Assembly: GCA_916381525.1 (NCBI GenBank)
Contig: CAKAEH010001803.1
Location: 109,168 to 173,167, forward strand
Source of the DNA: Cercopithifilaria johnstoni
Lineage: Eukaryota; Nematoda; Chromadorea; Rhabditida; Onchocercidae
Reading direction: 5' to 3'
DNA: 64,000 nucleotides
In this document: positions 46,901 to 61,900 of the stretch, in pieces
Position numbering within the stretch: the first letter of the stretch is position 1
Layout of the letters: each line of letters opens with the position of its first letter
Made by a program: the position numbers and the translations under genes
Notes under the pieces: generated by a model
Database searches by the model: none
Seen by the model: the letters and a program-made list of their open reading frames with translations, nothing else
What the model was told of the DNA's origin: nothing

Positions 46901-49900
46901 CAAAAAAACCGGCTATTCAGCTTGACTCATTCCCTAAGCCACAAATAATCTCATAATTGTTAACATTTCTTCGGGGAAAGCTTAGAAATCCTTAGAAATT
47001 ATTGCTGTTATCATTATCAACTTCATCCAAATACTGACTTGATAGATGAAAATCAATTAAAAAACTGGATGTATAATATTCATACCTGAATGTCGGAAGC
47101 ATTCACTACACCTTTCACCATCTCATCAAACTTATCTGTGATTTGAAGTAGTTGGAAAAATAACTTGTGCACCGATCGACATAACTCTAGTTGCTGGAAT
47201 GCAAATTTCACTGTCTCAGTGGCACAGATAAAAGAAAAAAGGAAAGGAGGAAGAGGTTTTAGGATGAAAGCAACGTTAAAAGGATGCAGACCTGATTTGA
47301 AGTAACTGCTGATACTGATGGACCACCGATTAAGGCCAATTTCATTGTTGCCTTTATCGCATTTAAAGCCTGAAATTGTCGATTTGATGCACAATTTGTA
47401 ATAATGGATATATAATCCAAGATAAGATGGCCTAACTTCGATTTGCAAATTTTGTCCATGATGTCAAGGCTACTATTAAGAATTATTTTTCAATAGAGCA
47501 AAATCCCTCGGCGTGAATTATATACTACAAAATATCCTTTGTATCCAGAGGCAAAGTAACCGTATAATCAATTATGAAATATGTTAACAAAAAGTGAAGG
47601 AAGGTTTTGATAATTCTAACCTGAGTAAACCCAAATTTGTGTTAATTTATTGGATTAATTGCATTCTTCAGATCTTGTTAATCTAATGTTGTATCGCTTT
47701 TTGTAAATCTCAGCGATAATTTTTCCTTTCTTTTTGGATTATATCAAATAATTTTCCTATCCAAACTATTGTGAATTGCTTAACTAGTTATTCAAGCAGC
47801 TTACCTTACCATTATATTAATCATCTGCATCACAATTTAAATGAATTTTTCCCCAATATACTCTGATTCAATTATGTGCAAATTTTCTGCTCCTAACTTT
47901 TATGCTGACATCATCAGGCTTGATAATTCTTCTGGAAGACCTAATAACCCGTGCATTCATTCGTGATATTTGGTAGCTTTAAGAAATTAATCAATAAGAC
48001 AAGGCAAGAAAGCATGGAAATTATTTTCGTCTCACAAAATGTTATGGGCTACTTCCGTTCAATTTCATCCTCAATATGCAAAAGGAATCAAAGACAGAGT
48101 GGAAGGAAGGAGGGAGAATATCCGGTGCTAACTGTTAGGCAATAAATGTATGTTACATGCAAATTCGTAACCAGGAAATTTAAGAGAAAGATGACAATAA
48201 AACGACGACAAGTGGTGCTTCATTTACCCAACGCTCTCCTTCCTATCTTTCTCCTTTATTTTAAAATTGTAAGCGAACAATTTAATACCTTTTTAATTTA
48301 TTAAAACATTAACAAACAATGATTTTGTTTTTTAACAAAAAAGAAAAGTTTGTTAAATAGCTTCGTTATCAGTGTGGGTTAGACTTTGCACAGATCATTA
48401 TAAATTTCGCATAAGTTAAAACTAGATATAAAATTCAGAATGTTTTCGCTAAAACTTTCAATAAATTCAGAAAATTTTTCAACAGTTTGACGAGTGAAAA
48501 ACGAAGGGAAACATGAATTGGTTAAATTCATTAGCGTTATGTGAACTAATAACATAAACCATTCAGACATGATTCGCAGATACTTTTTTGTTTTTCAAAA
48601 TACGTAAAATGATAAACATTTTTTTCAAGGCCTATTAAGTTTATCAAGTTTGGCAGAAATTTTTAAAATCATTCATACACTTAACTAGTTTATATTAATA
48701 TGAGCAAAGTTTTATAGACTCAAAACAAGAATAAATGATTGGCAGTGACAGAGGGAAACAAAAAATTTAGGTAATATTCGATAGTAGCTAAAGAGGCTGA
48801 TTTTGAAAGTTTTTAATAGCCAAACTTTAAAACAAAGAAATTACTGGGTAACTAAAAGGTATAAAGAAAGAAAGGAAAATATGATAAACCTTTCTAAATA
48901 ACCAATATTCTCATTACCTTCGCCTGTCCGTTTCTAATCCCTTTTCATTCTGGCTAGTTTAAAATAATTTATTTTACAAATAAAAACATATAGCACTTAC
49001 TCGAATACACTGCTCTTTCCGTTCCACGAAAGTCTCGTAATGTTCGTGCAGTTCCAGTAATAAGCATTTTTGCTGTGATAACATTTCAGTGTTACGTAAC
49101 TGCAAACAACAACATAAAAGATAATGGGAAATAATGGAATGAAATAGACTGGAAATGATTACGGTAAAATGAAGTTATTACCATGACATAATTATAGTAG
49201 CAGTAGCTATTTCTCAAAACCTTAATAGATTTTTCATTTGTTTTCGCTTTACAATTTTAGCTCAATTTTAAATAACATTTAATCAAATACTTCGAAATAT
49301 GAATTCCATTCCGGGAAGATTCTATACAAAACATAAATGATTTCCGGAGCGTTTCTACCCTCCACTGCCTTCAAAAAAAAGGATTACAGCGTTTCCGGAA
49401 ATCTACTACCGAAAGTACAGTATCTCTTCCGAAGTCCAAAACCCTTTTTTGCAGTTATCTTATCTGATTGAAGCACAAAGCATTGCTACCGCATCTTTAA
49501 CAACTATACTTCCAATAATAATACCATTCTTATTCTTTGTTAAGTAATAAACAAAATCTACCGTCGTTTATAAAAATTTCGCATAAAATTATTAAAATTC
49601 TCGATTTAGAACCACTTTAAATATATTTAAGAAATTTTAATCATTTTCGACCAGAAATTTCACTTTTTTTAATGTTTTCCAAATATTTGAAAGCTTTTCA
49701 AATGTAAATTTGTTAGAAAAAATATTATTGCATAAGATGTGGGAAGATTTTGTCAACTAATGCGAGCATGATAGTACGTATATATTCCGCCATGTAAATC
49801 TTAAAAAAAGAAAAAATTGTTTACTTCCTTATATGTGGTAATGCTATAGCATATGCAATGTGATAATAGTTGGTAACATAATCGCGGTAAGCTCCTCTTA

Positions 49901-52900
49901 ATCGTGAAAAGTATTTGATGTTTGCGCAATTGAAGTATCCACGCATGCTTCAAATGTAGTGCCAAAATGCAAGACGCATGCTGGATTCAAATTTCGGTTG
50001 ATTAATAAGGAGCTCAGCCTCCCTCTCCCTGTTCCTCTTCCTCTTCCCTTATATCCTTTAACTGTTAAATCATCAACAGATTGCTTTTTACATATGGTTT
50101 TAAGTATAATAAGCATACAATTTGAGAGGTGATGGTTAGTTTCCATCCTCAGTATTAATGTGCAATTATTATGACTACTAACAAGGATAATGATGAAGAT
50201 AGGGACCAGCTGTGTAGAGTAAATATATTTCAATAGGAAGACAATTTTAACAACCGATTCACTAAGTAAATTAAGATAATAAACTGTCTCGGTTATAAGA
50301 AATACACATGGATTTCGGCTTACTCATTTAACTACTTCGTAGTAGTTGAAATTATGGCCTACACCTTCGCAGTATGCCATTTTTTAATAACTTTTAAATA
50401 AAATTATATCTAAGACCAATCTGAAATTACTGTAAACCAGATTTTATTTGCTGTCATTCTAAGATAATTTAATGTTCCTTAAACAAAAGATTTTAAAGAT
50501 TTTAAAAATGGAAAGTGAAATAGAACATGTCAATGAAAATAGTCAAACAACTACCTACACCTAATACTGACCCTATTCAACTGAAAACTACTCCATAAAA
50601 TAGACTAGTTATAACTAAATTATTCAAATTTTATGCCAAAATATTCCCATCCTTCTTGAGCATTGTTTCACTAATATTTAATTTCTGAATAAAATTTAGT
50701 AAAATCAACGTACATATTGAGCCGTGACGAATAAAAATGGACAATCGAAAATTTTAAGGACAAGATCCAATGCATCACTGAATTGAACAGAGATCTCGTG
50801 ATGCGATGTGGAAAACACTTGCGATGCATCTCGTAATATACCGGATAATTTTAAACAACATTCCTAAAAATTTGATGTATTAGCCAAAAGAAGAAAAAAA
50901 TTCCTGTCTAATTTAATTTATCTTATGTGGCATTATTCTTGATAAGATTTCAGACTTTTGCATATTCATTTCAATGTATTTTTTCTCATTTTTGATATTC
51001 GGGGGACATATATGCATGTGGAAGACAAAATATAAAAACTTGATTAACACCTGCTTTAAATATTCTTTTTCCAGTGGCATAAGAGATATCGTACAGGTAA
51101 TTTGATAATGAGTAAGTACTTTCATATTTATTTAACTTATTCCATCAGAAGTAATGGACAGTGAAATTGATATTGGTCATTTTGAATGGATGAAGTCAAG
51201 CGATTTGCTGTATGATTTATTTGCTTAACACCACCGTGCAAATGAAGCGATAGGATATTTCTCTTATTTCTACTTTGTAATGTGATATACCGAGAAATTA
51301 TAATGCAGATTAAAATCTTTAAGCGTTTATTTTGCAATTTTTTGATAAAATTATATGTAAGGGAACGAAAAAACATGATACTGAGATTTTATAAAGTTAA
51401 AGTTTTCAAGTTTTAGTAGCAAATGCGCAAAATTATTCCCAAAATTATGAGTGAAATTGATAAAATGAGCGAAATTATCCCCATATCTAGTTTAGTATCC
51501 TAAATTGCTCCCTTACTATCGTGTCCTAAAATATCTCAGACTATTGTTCGAAATTTAGCAAAATGCGTGATATATATCCAAAATATAGTTTGCTATCCCT
51601 AACTTTACAGTTATACATATAACTTGTACCATTTCATTGATTTGTTGTTGTAGATTTAAGCAGTTCTCCAATCTTAAAATGCTTCCGCACACTTTCTTAC
51701 GCGCGGATGGAATTTTCTTACGCGGCGAATTTAAATATATATCCCTTCAAAGTCTTTTATTGTCCTCAAAAAGAAATTTTAAAAAATGACTTACCCGATA
51801 AAGTTGGGTGAAAACTAAAGTCGCATGTGCCGTCAAATCGCCACTTTCATCGACACTCAAATCAGCAAAACTTAAGAGCCATTGATGTTCACCCTTGAAA
51901 ATTTTACAAATATAAGTAGAGTATAACATCTGACAACATCGATCACAACAAATTTTATCGGAAGTTATGCCAAGTATTCATTTTGTTGGCAGTAAAATGC
52001 GATCGATTATCCATTAATAAATCAATTCTCATGTAAAATCTAGCAAGTTCTGTCTCTAAAAAATAAAAAATGCTCTAAATTATGATGAGTTATAAATGCA
52101 AACTGGTAACAATTATTGAAACTAATTAATTAGATTTAATTTGTACAAAAGATCAAAATTAAATAATAGATCGAATTGTAACACAGATAAATATGAATAA
52201 TAAATATGATGTAATTATGTAATTCCAAGTATGAATGAATTCGATTTCTAGTAAATTTAGATGGTAAAATATGAAATTGAAAATCAACAAGATAAATATC
52301 ACAAAGAATTCCAAAATAGGACGGAAACATATGACTCACTTGGGCTGAAGCATGATGATTACATTGCAGAAATAAAGAAGGTCGTTTCAGCGATACATTT
52401 TCCACAGATGTTACCGAATGGCTACATCGAATAGATTCTGCTAACGATGACATATCTGCTATTCTGTAAAAAACCATTACTTCAGTTAGTTTCCGAAATC
52501 TAATAGTTAATGAGAAATTTCGTGAGAGTACTTACCGAAGCTTTTCGTCATTAACAGTAAATTCATCTAATTCTTCATCACAACTTTCTTCTTCGGAAAC
52601 AGTTTCGCTACGAATTTCTGACTGTAGTGGCGTCCTTTCGCTTGATACTTCCAATGAGTCAGAAGCTGCAATCGGGAAAATTTATGACTAATGTTGGTTA
52701 CAAATGTACAAAGGTGTGGATAAGGGAAAATATATCTACAAGCGCTAACCTGCTGAGGATGGGCGCTGATCACCAGCAATCTCGGTACATTCATCATCCT
52801 GATACTGTTCTTCAACATTTATGCCAACTTTACTTATGGAATGTGGCCGTATCGTTGAGAGCCAGTTAAAACATGATTCTGTCGATTCCGATACAGTATC

Positions 52901-55900
52901 ATGTTCCGCTTCCAAGAAATCAAATTCACTACAATAAGCGTTATGATTTCATTGTGCGACTTAACAGATTTTAATTTCTTTTGTATGAGGAAAATTTGAA
53001 TGTTTTTTTTCTAATGCAATTAAAATTCAATCCAATTGCAAAGATTGAATTACCGGAATACTCGAGGAAAAGAGTTGGTAACAGATTGATCGACTACCAA
53101 TGATGATGCTGATTCGCCGTCACCCACATATGATGGTGAAATCCTTTCTGTTGAGGTGGAATTTGAATTCGGTGGTTCATAGGAAATATCATGCAAAGAT
53201 TGTGAGAAAATTATCGAAGCACTTTTTGGCAAACCAACACGAAGTCCAGAAGCATTCAGCAAACTGATCAAACGTTCTCGTACTTTCGTCTTCAAATTCA
53301 GTTATGCTTTAATTTCAAATTGAAATTTGAAGTTAATTCAAAATTCGAATACGGTGATAAATGACTGGAAACATTGCAAAATTCATAAAAATAAACCTGG
53401 TTACATGTAGTGTGTTTTCGCAGTGATATTGTTTCCGGAGTACTTTTATGCGCAGTTGAAGGTGAAGGTATAAAGCAACCACGAAGTGGAACTTCCAACT
53501 GGAGCCCTTCTGGTCGTGCAACCTCGTCTGATTCTGGTCCATCCTGAATTAAACAAATAAATTGCTTATTGTTGTTCTGAGTACGGCAGAATCATTTTAC
53601 AGCCGTATTATTGCATAATTTATAAGTGATCACATGATAATTGAGAGATCGTAACACACAAGAAGTTTCAGTCTTAATTACTAAAAAATGAAAAGATTGA
53701 ACGAATCAACATATTATCATATCAAAATTTAATCAGAATTTCGTCTCAAATTCTATTGCAATAATTAAACTTAAATTCAGCAAATTAGTAAATTTAAAAA
53801 TTCCGCAACTAAATTATTAAATAATTTGAATTATATATCAATTAATTTTATAAAGTAGTGTAGTTGAAAATTTATTTTTTTTAAATTACAGCACATGATT
53901 GGAATCATTATAGTAATCTCTTCATTTTCTCAGATGATCCTTATGTATGGTTACTCCTAAATTCTTCAGATTATTGCGCAAAGGATCAAAGGCTTTCTCT
54001 AGTCGTATTCCGATAATTATCGTAGCTTTTGCGGAAAGAGATGAGGAAAACATATGTAAATGGAAAAGATATTTTTTTCAGGGTCATTTGAATCGAACAA
54101 ATGAAATAAAATAAAATAGGTAAATCGAAATAATTCATACCGAGATGTGACCATCGATGGCAATACTGTCATATTGCACAAAACACTTCAGAATCCTCGA
54201 AGCATCTTTCCAGTTTGGACCCTAATAGTTCGCATATGTTAAAGTTAGATATTGTGATGGGAAGTATTGACAATAGAAAGGATTCAATATCTTCCAATAA
54301 TGAATTAATAATAATAATACTATTTTAATCCAACTCAATTTCGGCTAAATCCAAGTTTAAATTTAAGTAATCATTTACAATTACAGTAAGAATGACAAAA
54401 CTATTCTAAGCATCACCAAAGACCAATAAGTTTAAAATAGAAAAGATACGTCAAAACTTTCTTTTAAATTGAGATCAAAAATTGAAAAAGAGTGGATAAC
54501 CTGTATATGCTTCGATATAACTCGTACAACCTGAAAAGCAAAAAAAAAGATGAAATTGCTAAAATTAGATTTATTGGTTTCAAGTTGCAAATTTTTCGTA
54601 ATTCATTCCATCACTGAATTAAGTATGCAACATTTGGCAATAATAAAAATAGCATCTTGAAGACTGATTGGATAGTTTTATGAGTGATATAAAACGTCTA
54701 TAACAATTCAGAAAATAGATCATTGAAAGATGATACCTCAACGGCAGACGAGGGACAATTTCAGTTCAATTGCGGGTAACGTTCAAAGAGATGATTTCAC
54801 GGTAAGGAGAATGAATAAGCTCCCGAAGAATCATAATATGTTGGTAGATGGGTTATTAAAATGACATTAAATTTCAGAGAATATAAGGAATTGCCTCGCC
54901 GGTGTATGGTTTTGTTAGTCTCCAAAAGAAATAAGAGAGAAATAATAATAAAGTAAAGCTGCTATAGATGAAATTGATATTTGCTCGTGGGAATAATCAT
55001 AAAACTGACTTATGATAATTATTTCCAATTGCGAATGCAAGAAAGGCGTAGAACTTTCAAAAATTTCTTAATATGAAACAACAACTTTTTATTTCTCCTA
55101 ATAATCAAGCCTTTTTCTAAAGAAAGCGGTTGTTATAGTAATGGATAAACAAAAACAAAATAACATCATATTATTGAAAATTAAATCCAAAATAAATGTA
55201 AAATTCAAGTTTAAACTTCACTTTCCATTAAATTTCACTTGCTTTTTTCCCTAATCTATTTTTATTCATTTAAGGGATTTGAATGAGCCTCTGTCAATAA
55301 TACGTTAAATGTTTCATTTTGTGTTATCAACAATATCACATACATGTAACATACTTCCTCAACACAATCGACTAATCATCTACATGTATTGGTTGATTAA
55401 GTTAATATAGCATGTCCGAACCTCTCTGCAATTTTGTTCATTTCTTCGTTTTAAAATATGTTATCTTTTCGTTCGATTGTATGAATAAAATAATTTACTT
55501 GTTGACAGATGTCCTTCGGACTATGAGTCTTGTAGACAAACAAAAGCACAAAGGAAACTATTATAAGGAACTTTTAAAAATCTGTCGTCTTAGAGCATTA
55601 AATTTGTGTGCAAAAGTATTTAAGATAAATCTTTAATTGGTGACGAAAATCACACACACACACATACACACACACACACAAGTAGATACAAAGACATTTA
55701 CACTGAAACATTATAAAAATTTTTCAAGGATAGATTGTAATCAGCAATTTCTCAGACGGATTTTCAAAGGGAAACGATTATTTTAGTGCGGCTCAATCAA
55801 ACATGCATGACTGAAACATATGGTGAAAGAATTAGTGGACAATAACAAGAAAAAAGAAAGGAAGTGAAACTAAAATTCATTACAACAGGTGCATATATTT

Positions 55901-58900
55901 CAACTAACTCACAAAGAACAAGCAATTAGCACTTTATACCTTACTGATAACAATCTTCGTTGATAAATGAATTTTTGCCAGGCTGGTAAACTTTCGAAAT
56001 AATGAGAAATATAATTTAAGACATACATTATCTTTCTATCCAAAAAATGATTTGAATAACAGCAAAAATTTTATTTTGTTTTTCATGACTTAAGTATGCC
56101 GTATAAATCCTCTTATTTATTATTTTCAGATATAAAAAAACATTATCAGAATCAAAAAATAGGATTAGGAACGAAAACGGATCAAGCATATAAATATGCA
56201 TGGAAAAAATTAAGCAATCTTAAATTACTTTAATTTTTTTAAATCCGATATTACTTTTCCAAATATAACAAAAATGCAGCAGTCGAAAGATAATAAAATA
56301 CTGTACAAAAAGAAAGGGAAAAATCTCTGCAAAAAATTGAAAAAAGAGGAGACAGTGTAATGAATAAATTCTGAACCACATGCACGTCGTACAAAAAGCT
56401 TTCATAATTTACGAAAGGAATTTGAAGAAATTCAAGGGTCATGGATATTAGATATATCATTTAGCATAAATCTTGTATGTAAAATTATTTTGGAGATAGT
56501 TTCTTAATCATAAGTTCTTTATATCCTTTTTGGTTTAATCAGTCGTTATTCTTTGTCATAAAGCTTTGCACGAGTAGTTATGAACTCTTTCCTAGTAATT
56601 CTATCCAATCGACACTTTTCTAATTATAATACCAATGATTTCAATTGATCCTTTCAATTAATATAAATAAATGTAACATAAACATAAGCATAAAATATGT
56701 AAGCAATAAAGAAAAATTACCTGAGCATTTATGGATAGTGGTGAACATTGTGATAAATCAGCATTACTAGCTAATAAGTACAAGCAAGATAATATGTAAG
56801 TATGCAAAGATGCCACACTTTTTTCCAACATCTGCAATATGTCATAACTGTCACAATAAATCCAAGCCGTCATCTAATTTAATTGCACCTAGTCAAAAAA
56901 ATTGATCACTAATAATAACAATGCACAACTTATTATTTTCTTGTTAGAGTATTAGGGAAGTATTAGGGGATTATGCTTGTTGTGTTTATGCAAACTTCAA
57001 AAGAAAAAAATGCAAATTCTGGATTTAGCATGTTAGAGAATTTTATGATTGGAAATCTAATTTGCACTTGCTATTTTTAATGGAACGAAACATTTCGGAC
57101 ACTGATAAAAGTCATTTCCAAAAAATGCATAAGTTAAACTTTACATAAGTTCCACTTTTCCCATAATTCGGACAATACTTTTTTGTCCTTTATAGTAATC
57201 TCGCAATTCGAATTATTTTAGTGTAATGAGATTAAATTGACGGTTAAGCTTATGCAGTTTTTTTTTTGCTTTAATCTCTGTTTCAACGTTTTAGTGATTT
57301 ATGATGTAGACAATTACCATGCACTACCGAAATGAATATAATGAAATGCCACGACTAAAACGTGAAATGAGAGATAGAATTCGGCAACAGCAGTAACGTC
57401 ACGTAAACTTTCTATCCTCTCTTTCCTTTTTTTATTGTTCCGATCCTCGGGGAAACCTAGACACAAATCAAAAAAGAATATGTCCCTAATTATTTTAGGA
57501 CAATATGCGAGATAATTGAGTGTGTAGAATCGCAATTGCTTATAATGATGATTTGTGTCATTGCTATTGGTCACAATCATCCATCCTAAATCGATCTCAA
57601 TCCTAACTTCATGTTATTATTATTACCAGTCCTTAAATATGGGTTTTCCAATATTATGCTATATGCCGCCATAGAAGTTCACAAAAAATGGGACCCTTAG
57701 GCGGTCACATTATAAAATCATGCATATCAACACATCTTTTTTCTCAATCTATCATATTAAACATGCATAACGCTGTAGCGGTATCAATGAATCATATATA
57801 TACGCAGTCGTAATCGGTCAAACAATACGTCTTGATGATAAGCAACAATAGAATAATTTAACCCTAAACGAATGATAAAAATAACAGTGCCTCGTAATTG
57901 TACGAAGCATTACTGAAATCATCAAATGAAAATATTACTACTAAAATCATGAAATGCAGACAATGCTCAAAAATTGTTATATTTAACTATTTCGGACTTT
58001 GAAGTTCAAATATTTGACTTTTTCGACTTCAAAAATAAATTTTGATGCCGAATTTGAGTAGTTAACTTTTATTTTGAAACCACAGATTAAAGAAAATACA
58101 TCTAAATTTAAATCTACCTTATCGCTACTGTCGACCTTGATGAACCGCAGAAGATATGCAATTATTGAAATGTTCAAAAATCATGCAAATATAACTAGCT
58201 AAAACAAAATAGTCAAAATAAGTAACTATATTCCTCAGACAAAATTAGAAAGAATTACTAACCTCAGCAAGGAAGACGAAAAGCTGAGTATGATCCGGTG
58301 TTAAGCCATCATACATATACTTGAATACACATTTTGCCCACTGGAAACGATCACGTGGAAAACAACGTTCGGCGTATTTGTACATCATCTAAAATTGAAT
58401 TAAACTAGCAAAAAATCCAAACAACTTTTGACAAAATATTGCTTCAACAGATGAGAACTTACAGATGATAAATGAGCAAGTGGATTATCGAGTGACTGTT
58501 CCTCCGTTTCGGTTATTCGTTCCGAAAGAAACTGAAATAAAATGTTCCTGTTTTATAAAAGTTTTTTTAATTTAAAATAAATTCCCTCATGATAAACAGT
58601 AGCACAAATGGTCTAACCAGAGAGTGGATTTATATAAATAATTCATTGTTAAGACTAAAAGAATGGTTATGTCATTGCCAAGAAATAAAAGAGTTTAAAT
58701 AAAAAATTTGAAATTCCATTGTTATCATAATTAGCATTCATCATATATTCCTACTGAAACAAATTTCTGATTCATAACTACTAAATCTCCAACAATAAGT
58801 CGAGATAAATGAAAAATTACGCCATTGAATTATTAGCTCTAACTGAAATTCGGCTCACAATTCCTAAATATAGCATAATGATTATGACAGCAATATGAAT

Positions 58901-61900
58901 TTCATGATTTTCACTGAAAATTCGAATAAAAATATTGCGTAGCTTTAAAATACTATCCACTTTTCATATTTAATAACATTCTATGTATGAGCAATACACA
59001 ATACTTCAAAAATGTGATCAACATGCCTCAGTCAGCTTTCTGGTAATCGAAAAGCAGAGTAGTGTGGGCGTTTCAAAATTAAGCAAAAGTAATGGCATGG
59101 ATGAAGTAATCAGTAAAGAAATTAGATTGCATGGTCCCATTGCTGGTTCATCTATCATATCCAGACATTTCAGTAGCAATGACAAGGACAGCTCATAACC
59201 TGATTGTATCGTTGCACCTAGAAGTTCCACAGCTGCATAAAGTTGAATCAGACACAATAAAAAGCTAGTATTATTTTTGGTACAACTACAGTGACTTCAC
59301 TTTGTAATAGTCCATGTCGATATATAAAATGATCGAGGCAAATTACCTCTCAACTTTTAGATCCTAATTCAAGTCCAAACTCGAATAGTAAGAATCTGAA
59401 ATTCGATTTAGCATACCTACGTATTACAATGTATAAAAAATATCATAGTGATTTATGCTGCCAAAAAGAATAAGGAATGAGTTACTAATCAAAAAGATTC
59501 AATAAGTTCTTAAAGAATAATAAAAGCATTTACGGATAAATTTACCTTTCATGATTAAACCAGCCAAACCACTATAATTTTTCCAATCTAACTGCGATAT
59601 TGTTTTTGATAAACGCTGCAAGCACAATATCTTATCTGAAGCTGCTGCATCAAATACCTGCAAAAAAATGCACAAATTTTTTAATAAATATTTCGACATT
59701 TTTCACAATACATCTTTCACAATAATAGATTACCTATTCTTTAAAATAAACTGGAAAAATTATAATAAGATTCAATCAGATGATTTCACAGCCTGAATTT
59801 ATGCTAAGTAATAGTATTATCTAAATTTAAGTGATCGAATAATAGTGAATGAAATAAAAGTAATATTATTAGCCTGCTAGTTAACAGTTGGGTAATATCA
59901 CCACTGTACTGCTCATGAACTGAGTATACCATTATCGGTAATTTGCAAATTGATATAACTGGATAACTAAACTTGAAATTAAGGAATTCCAACATTTCAT
60001 GGATTCAGATATTTAGGAATTAGTGGTAAAAAAGTCAGCGGTGTCAAACCGATATCAGAAGCATATTAGGAGGGAGATTCTGGCAGAGTTCACAGCTTGA
60101 GAAAAACAGAATTTAAAAAAAAAAAAAAAACAGGAACTAGATAATTAATAAACTCAGTACATTGCCATAATTTACCAACACCTGCGATTTATACTATGAG
60201 TTCATGAAATTTGAAAGACCCTTCGTTCCGTGATCCAGAATTCTGCCTCCTCTTAAGAGCAGTATGGAATATTGAAAGTAACCTTATCCAACAAATGTAG
60301 TGCGAGCAGATATTCGTTATCAGAATTTGATTCAAGCATCGCAACAGCAATTAAAAATAACCGACAAAGAGTTAAGAAATCTTCTCCAACACCAGCATCC
60401 ATAGTTTTTAATGCTGTTGCACTTTTACTTCGACTTAAACCTGCCGGTATTTCTCGTTCATCAGTTATCAAAACTGAATGTCGTATATCTAAAAAATATT
60501 TGTGCCAACAAATCTTATGAATCTGATAAAATTAACAAATTTTTTTAATCATTATTAAAAAAGTAAGATCCACAAGTCTCGTCGTATAGAACTCTTGAAC
60601 TAGCCTGCTAGTTAACAATTGGATAATATCATCACTGTACAGAACTGATTGATATCATTATCGATAATTTGCAAATTGATATAACTGGACAACCAAACTT
60701 GAAATTAAGAAATTCTAATATTTCATGAGTCTGGTGAACATCAAGTGAGCGGTGTCAAATCGATATCAGAAATATATTAGGTAGGGGATTCTTTCTGGAA
60801 GAGATCATAACTCATAAAAAATGTTGCATTTATGAGTCCATGAAATTTGAAAGGATCTATGTTCTGTGATCCAGAATTCTGCTTTCTCTTAAAAACGTAT
60901 GAAATATTAAAAGTAACATCTTATCCAACAGATGCGACCAGATACTCGTTATCAGAATTTGATGTTAATGCAGTCAAATTCTGATGAGTTTCAGACGACG
61001 AGACTTGTAGATTTTTATAATAACGAAAAGAAAAATTCGTTAATTTCACCAGATATATGAGGTTTGATCACATGAGCAAGTGGAGTATTTTTTAAATGCA
61101 TTACAGATTATGACAAAAGAATATGATGGCAGAATCACTGAAAAAAGATAGAACATTAGAACTGTCAAAAATTTGGTCAGTCACGTAAAAGGAAGATTTT
61201 CACAACAGATAATGCAAGCTTCTTTTTCTTTTAAGAAATTCACAAAAATGGCACATCAAGGATGTCATTCTACTAGTTCTGAAAGACGCAATGTAATAGA
61301 TGAGTAAGAAGTCCAAGTAAGTGCATTAGATTTTAATTATGAGTTAAATTAAAAGAAACCTTTCCGTTCACGAGTTGGTGATAGAACAGTTGAAGCAACA
61401 GCATTTGAAATCTGATGCAGTACAGCAGGTGTATAGGAAGTGGAACGTGTATGAGTATGACACTGCAGAATATTTGGGGCATGAGGCATTAAAACCAAAT
61501 GAGAAACAGCCATTTGGAGACAAAGCATTATATCTGTTACATAAGATTGGGTGTCTTCATGTGGCTCACCAACCGTTTCCGCTAAACGTGACAAAATATT
61601 CGGAATCCACGGTGATGGTGACTGAAATTATGAATACTCTTGGTTGCAAATTTTAAAATTCTAAAAAATTTTCCTATTCGAAATTTTCATATATCATATG
61701 GACAAACCTGACAAAGAGCCGAATAAATTTGGAAGCAACGACCAGCAATATGCCGATTTGAAGTTGATAAAGCCATTCCCATTGCTAATTGTGACCAACG
61801 CAATGCCAAACTTGGATTTGCTTCAATCAAGAGTTCAGCTAGATGACGTATCATAAATCCTAGCTGTGCTGCACTTTCAATCCGCCACTGTCGTGATGTC

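Larger units (their letters stand above)
60489..61359 (-). other. fry intron 6
   Basis: 871 bp, of which about half is duplication copy B and its flanks. The remainder shows nothing recognisable. Confidence 0.75.

Noticed and set aside
48379..48570. Minus-strand frame ending NDLCKV as a possible fry exon between exons 22 and 23
   Set aside because: Upstream are only AAAAAAG-type sequences without a usable acceptor, and the frame closes at a weak GTCTAA. The 20-nt microexon solves the phase problem better.
54719..54900. Possible fry exon ending CCGTTGAG|GTATCA
   Set aside because: All three frames meet a stop before any AG acceptor upstream, and exons 12 and 13 already join in phase.
61375..61656. 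93-residue plus-strand frame
   Set aside because: Shadow of fry exon 6 on the opposite strand.
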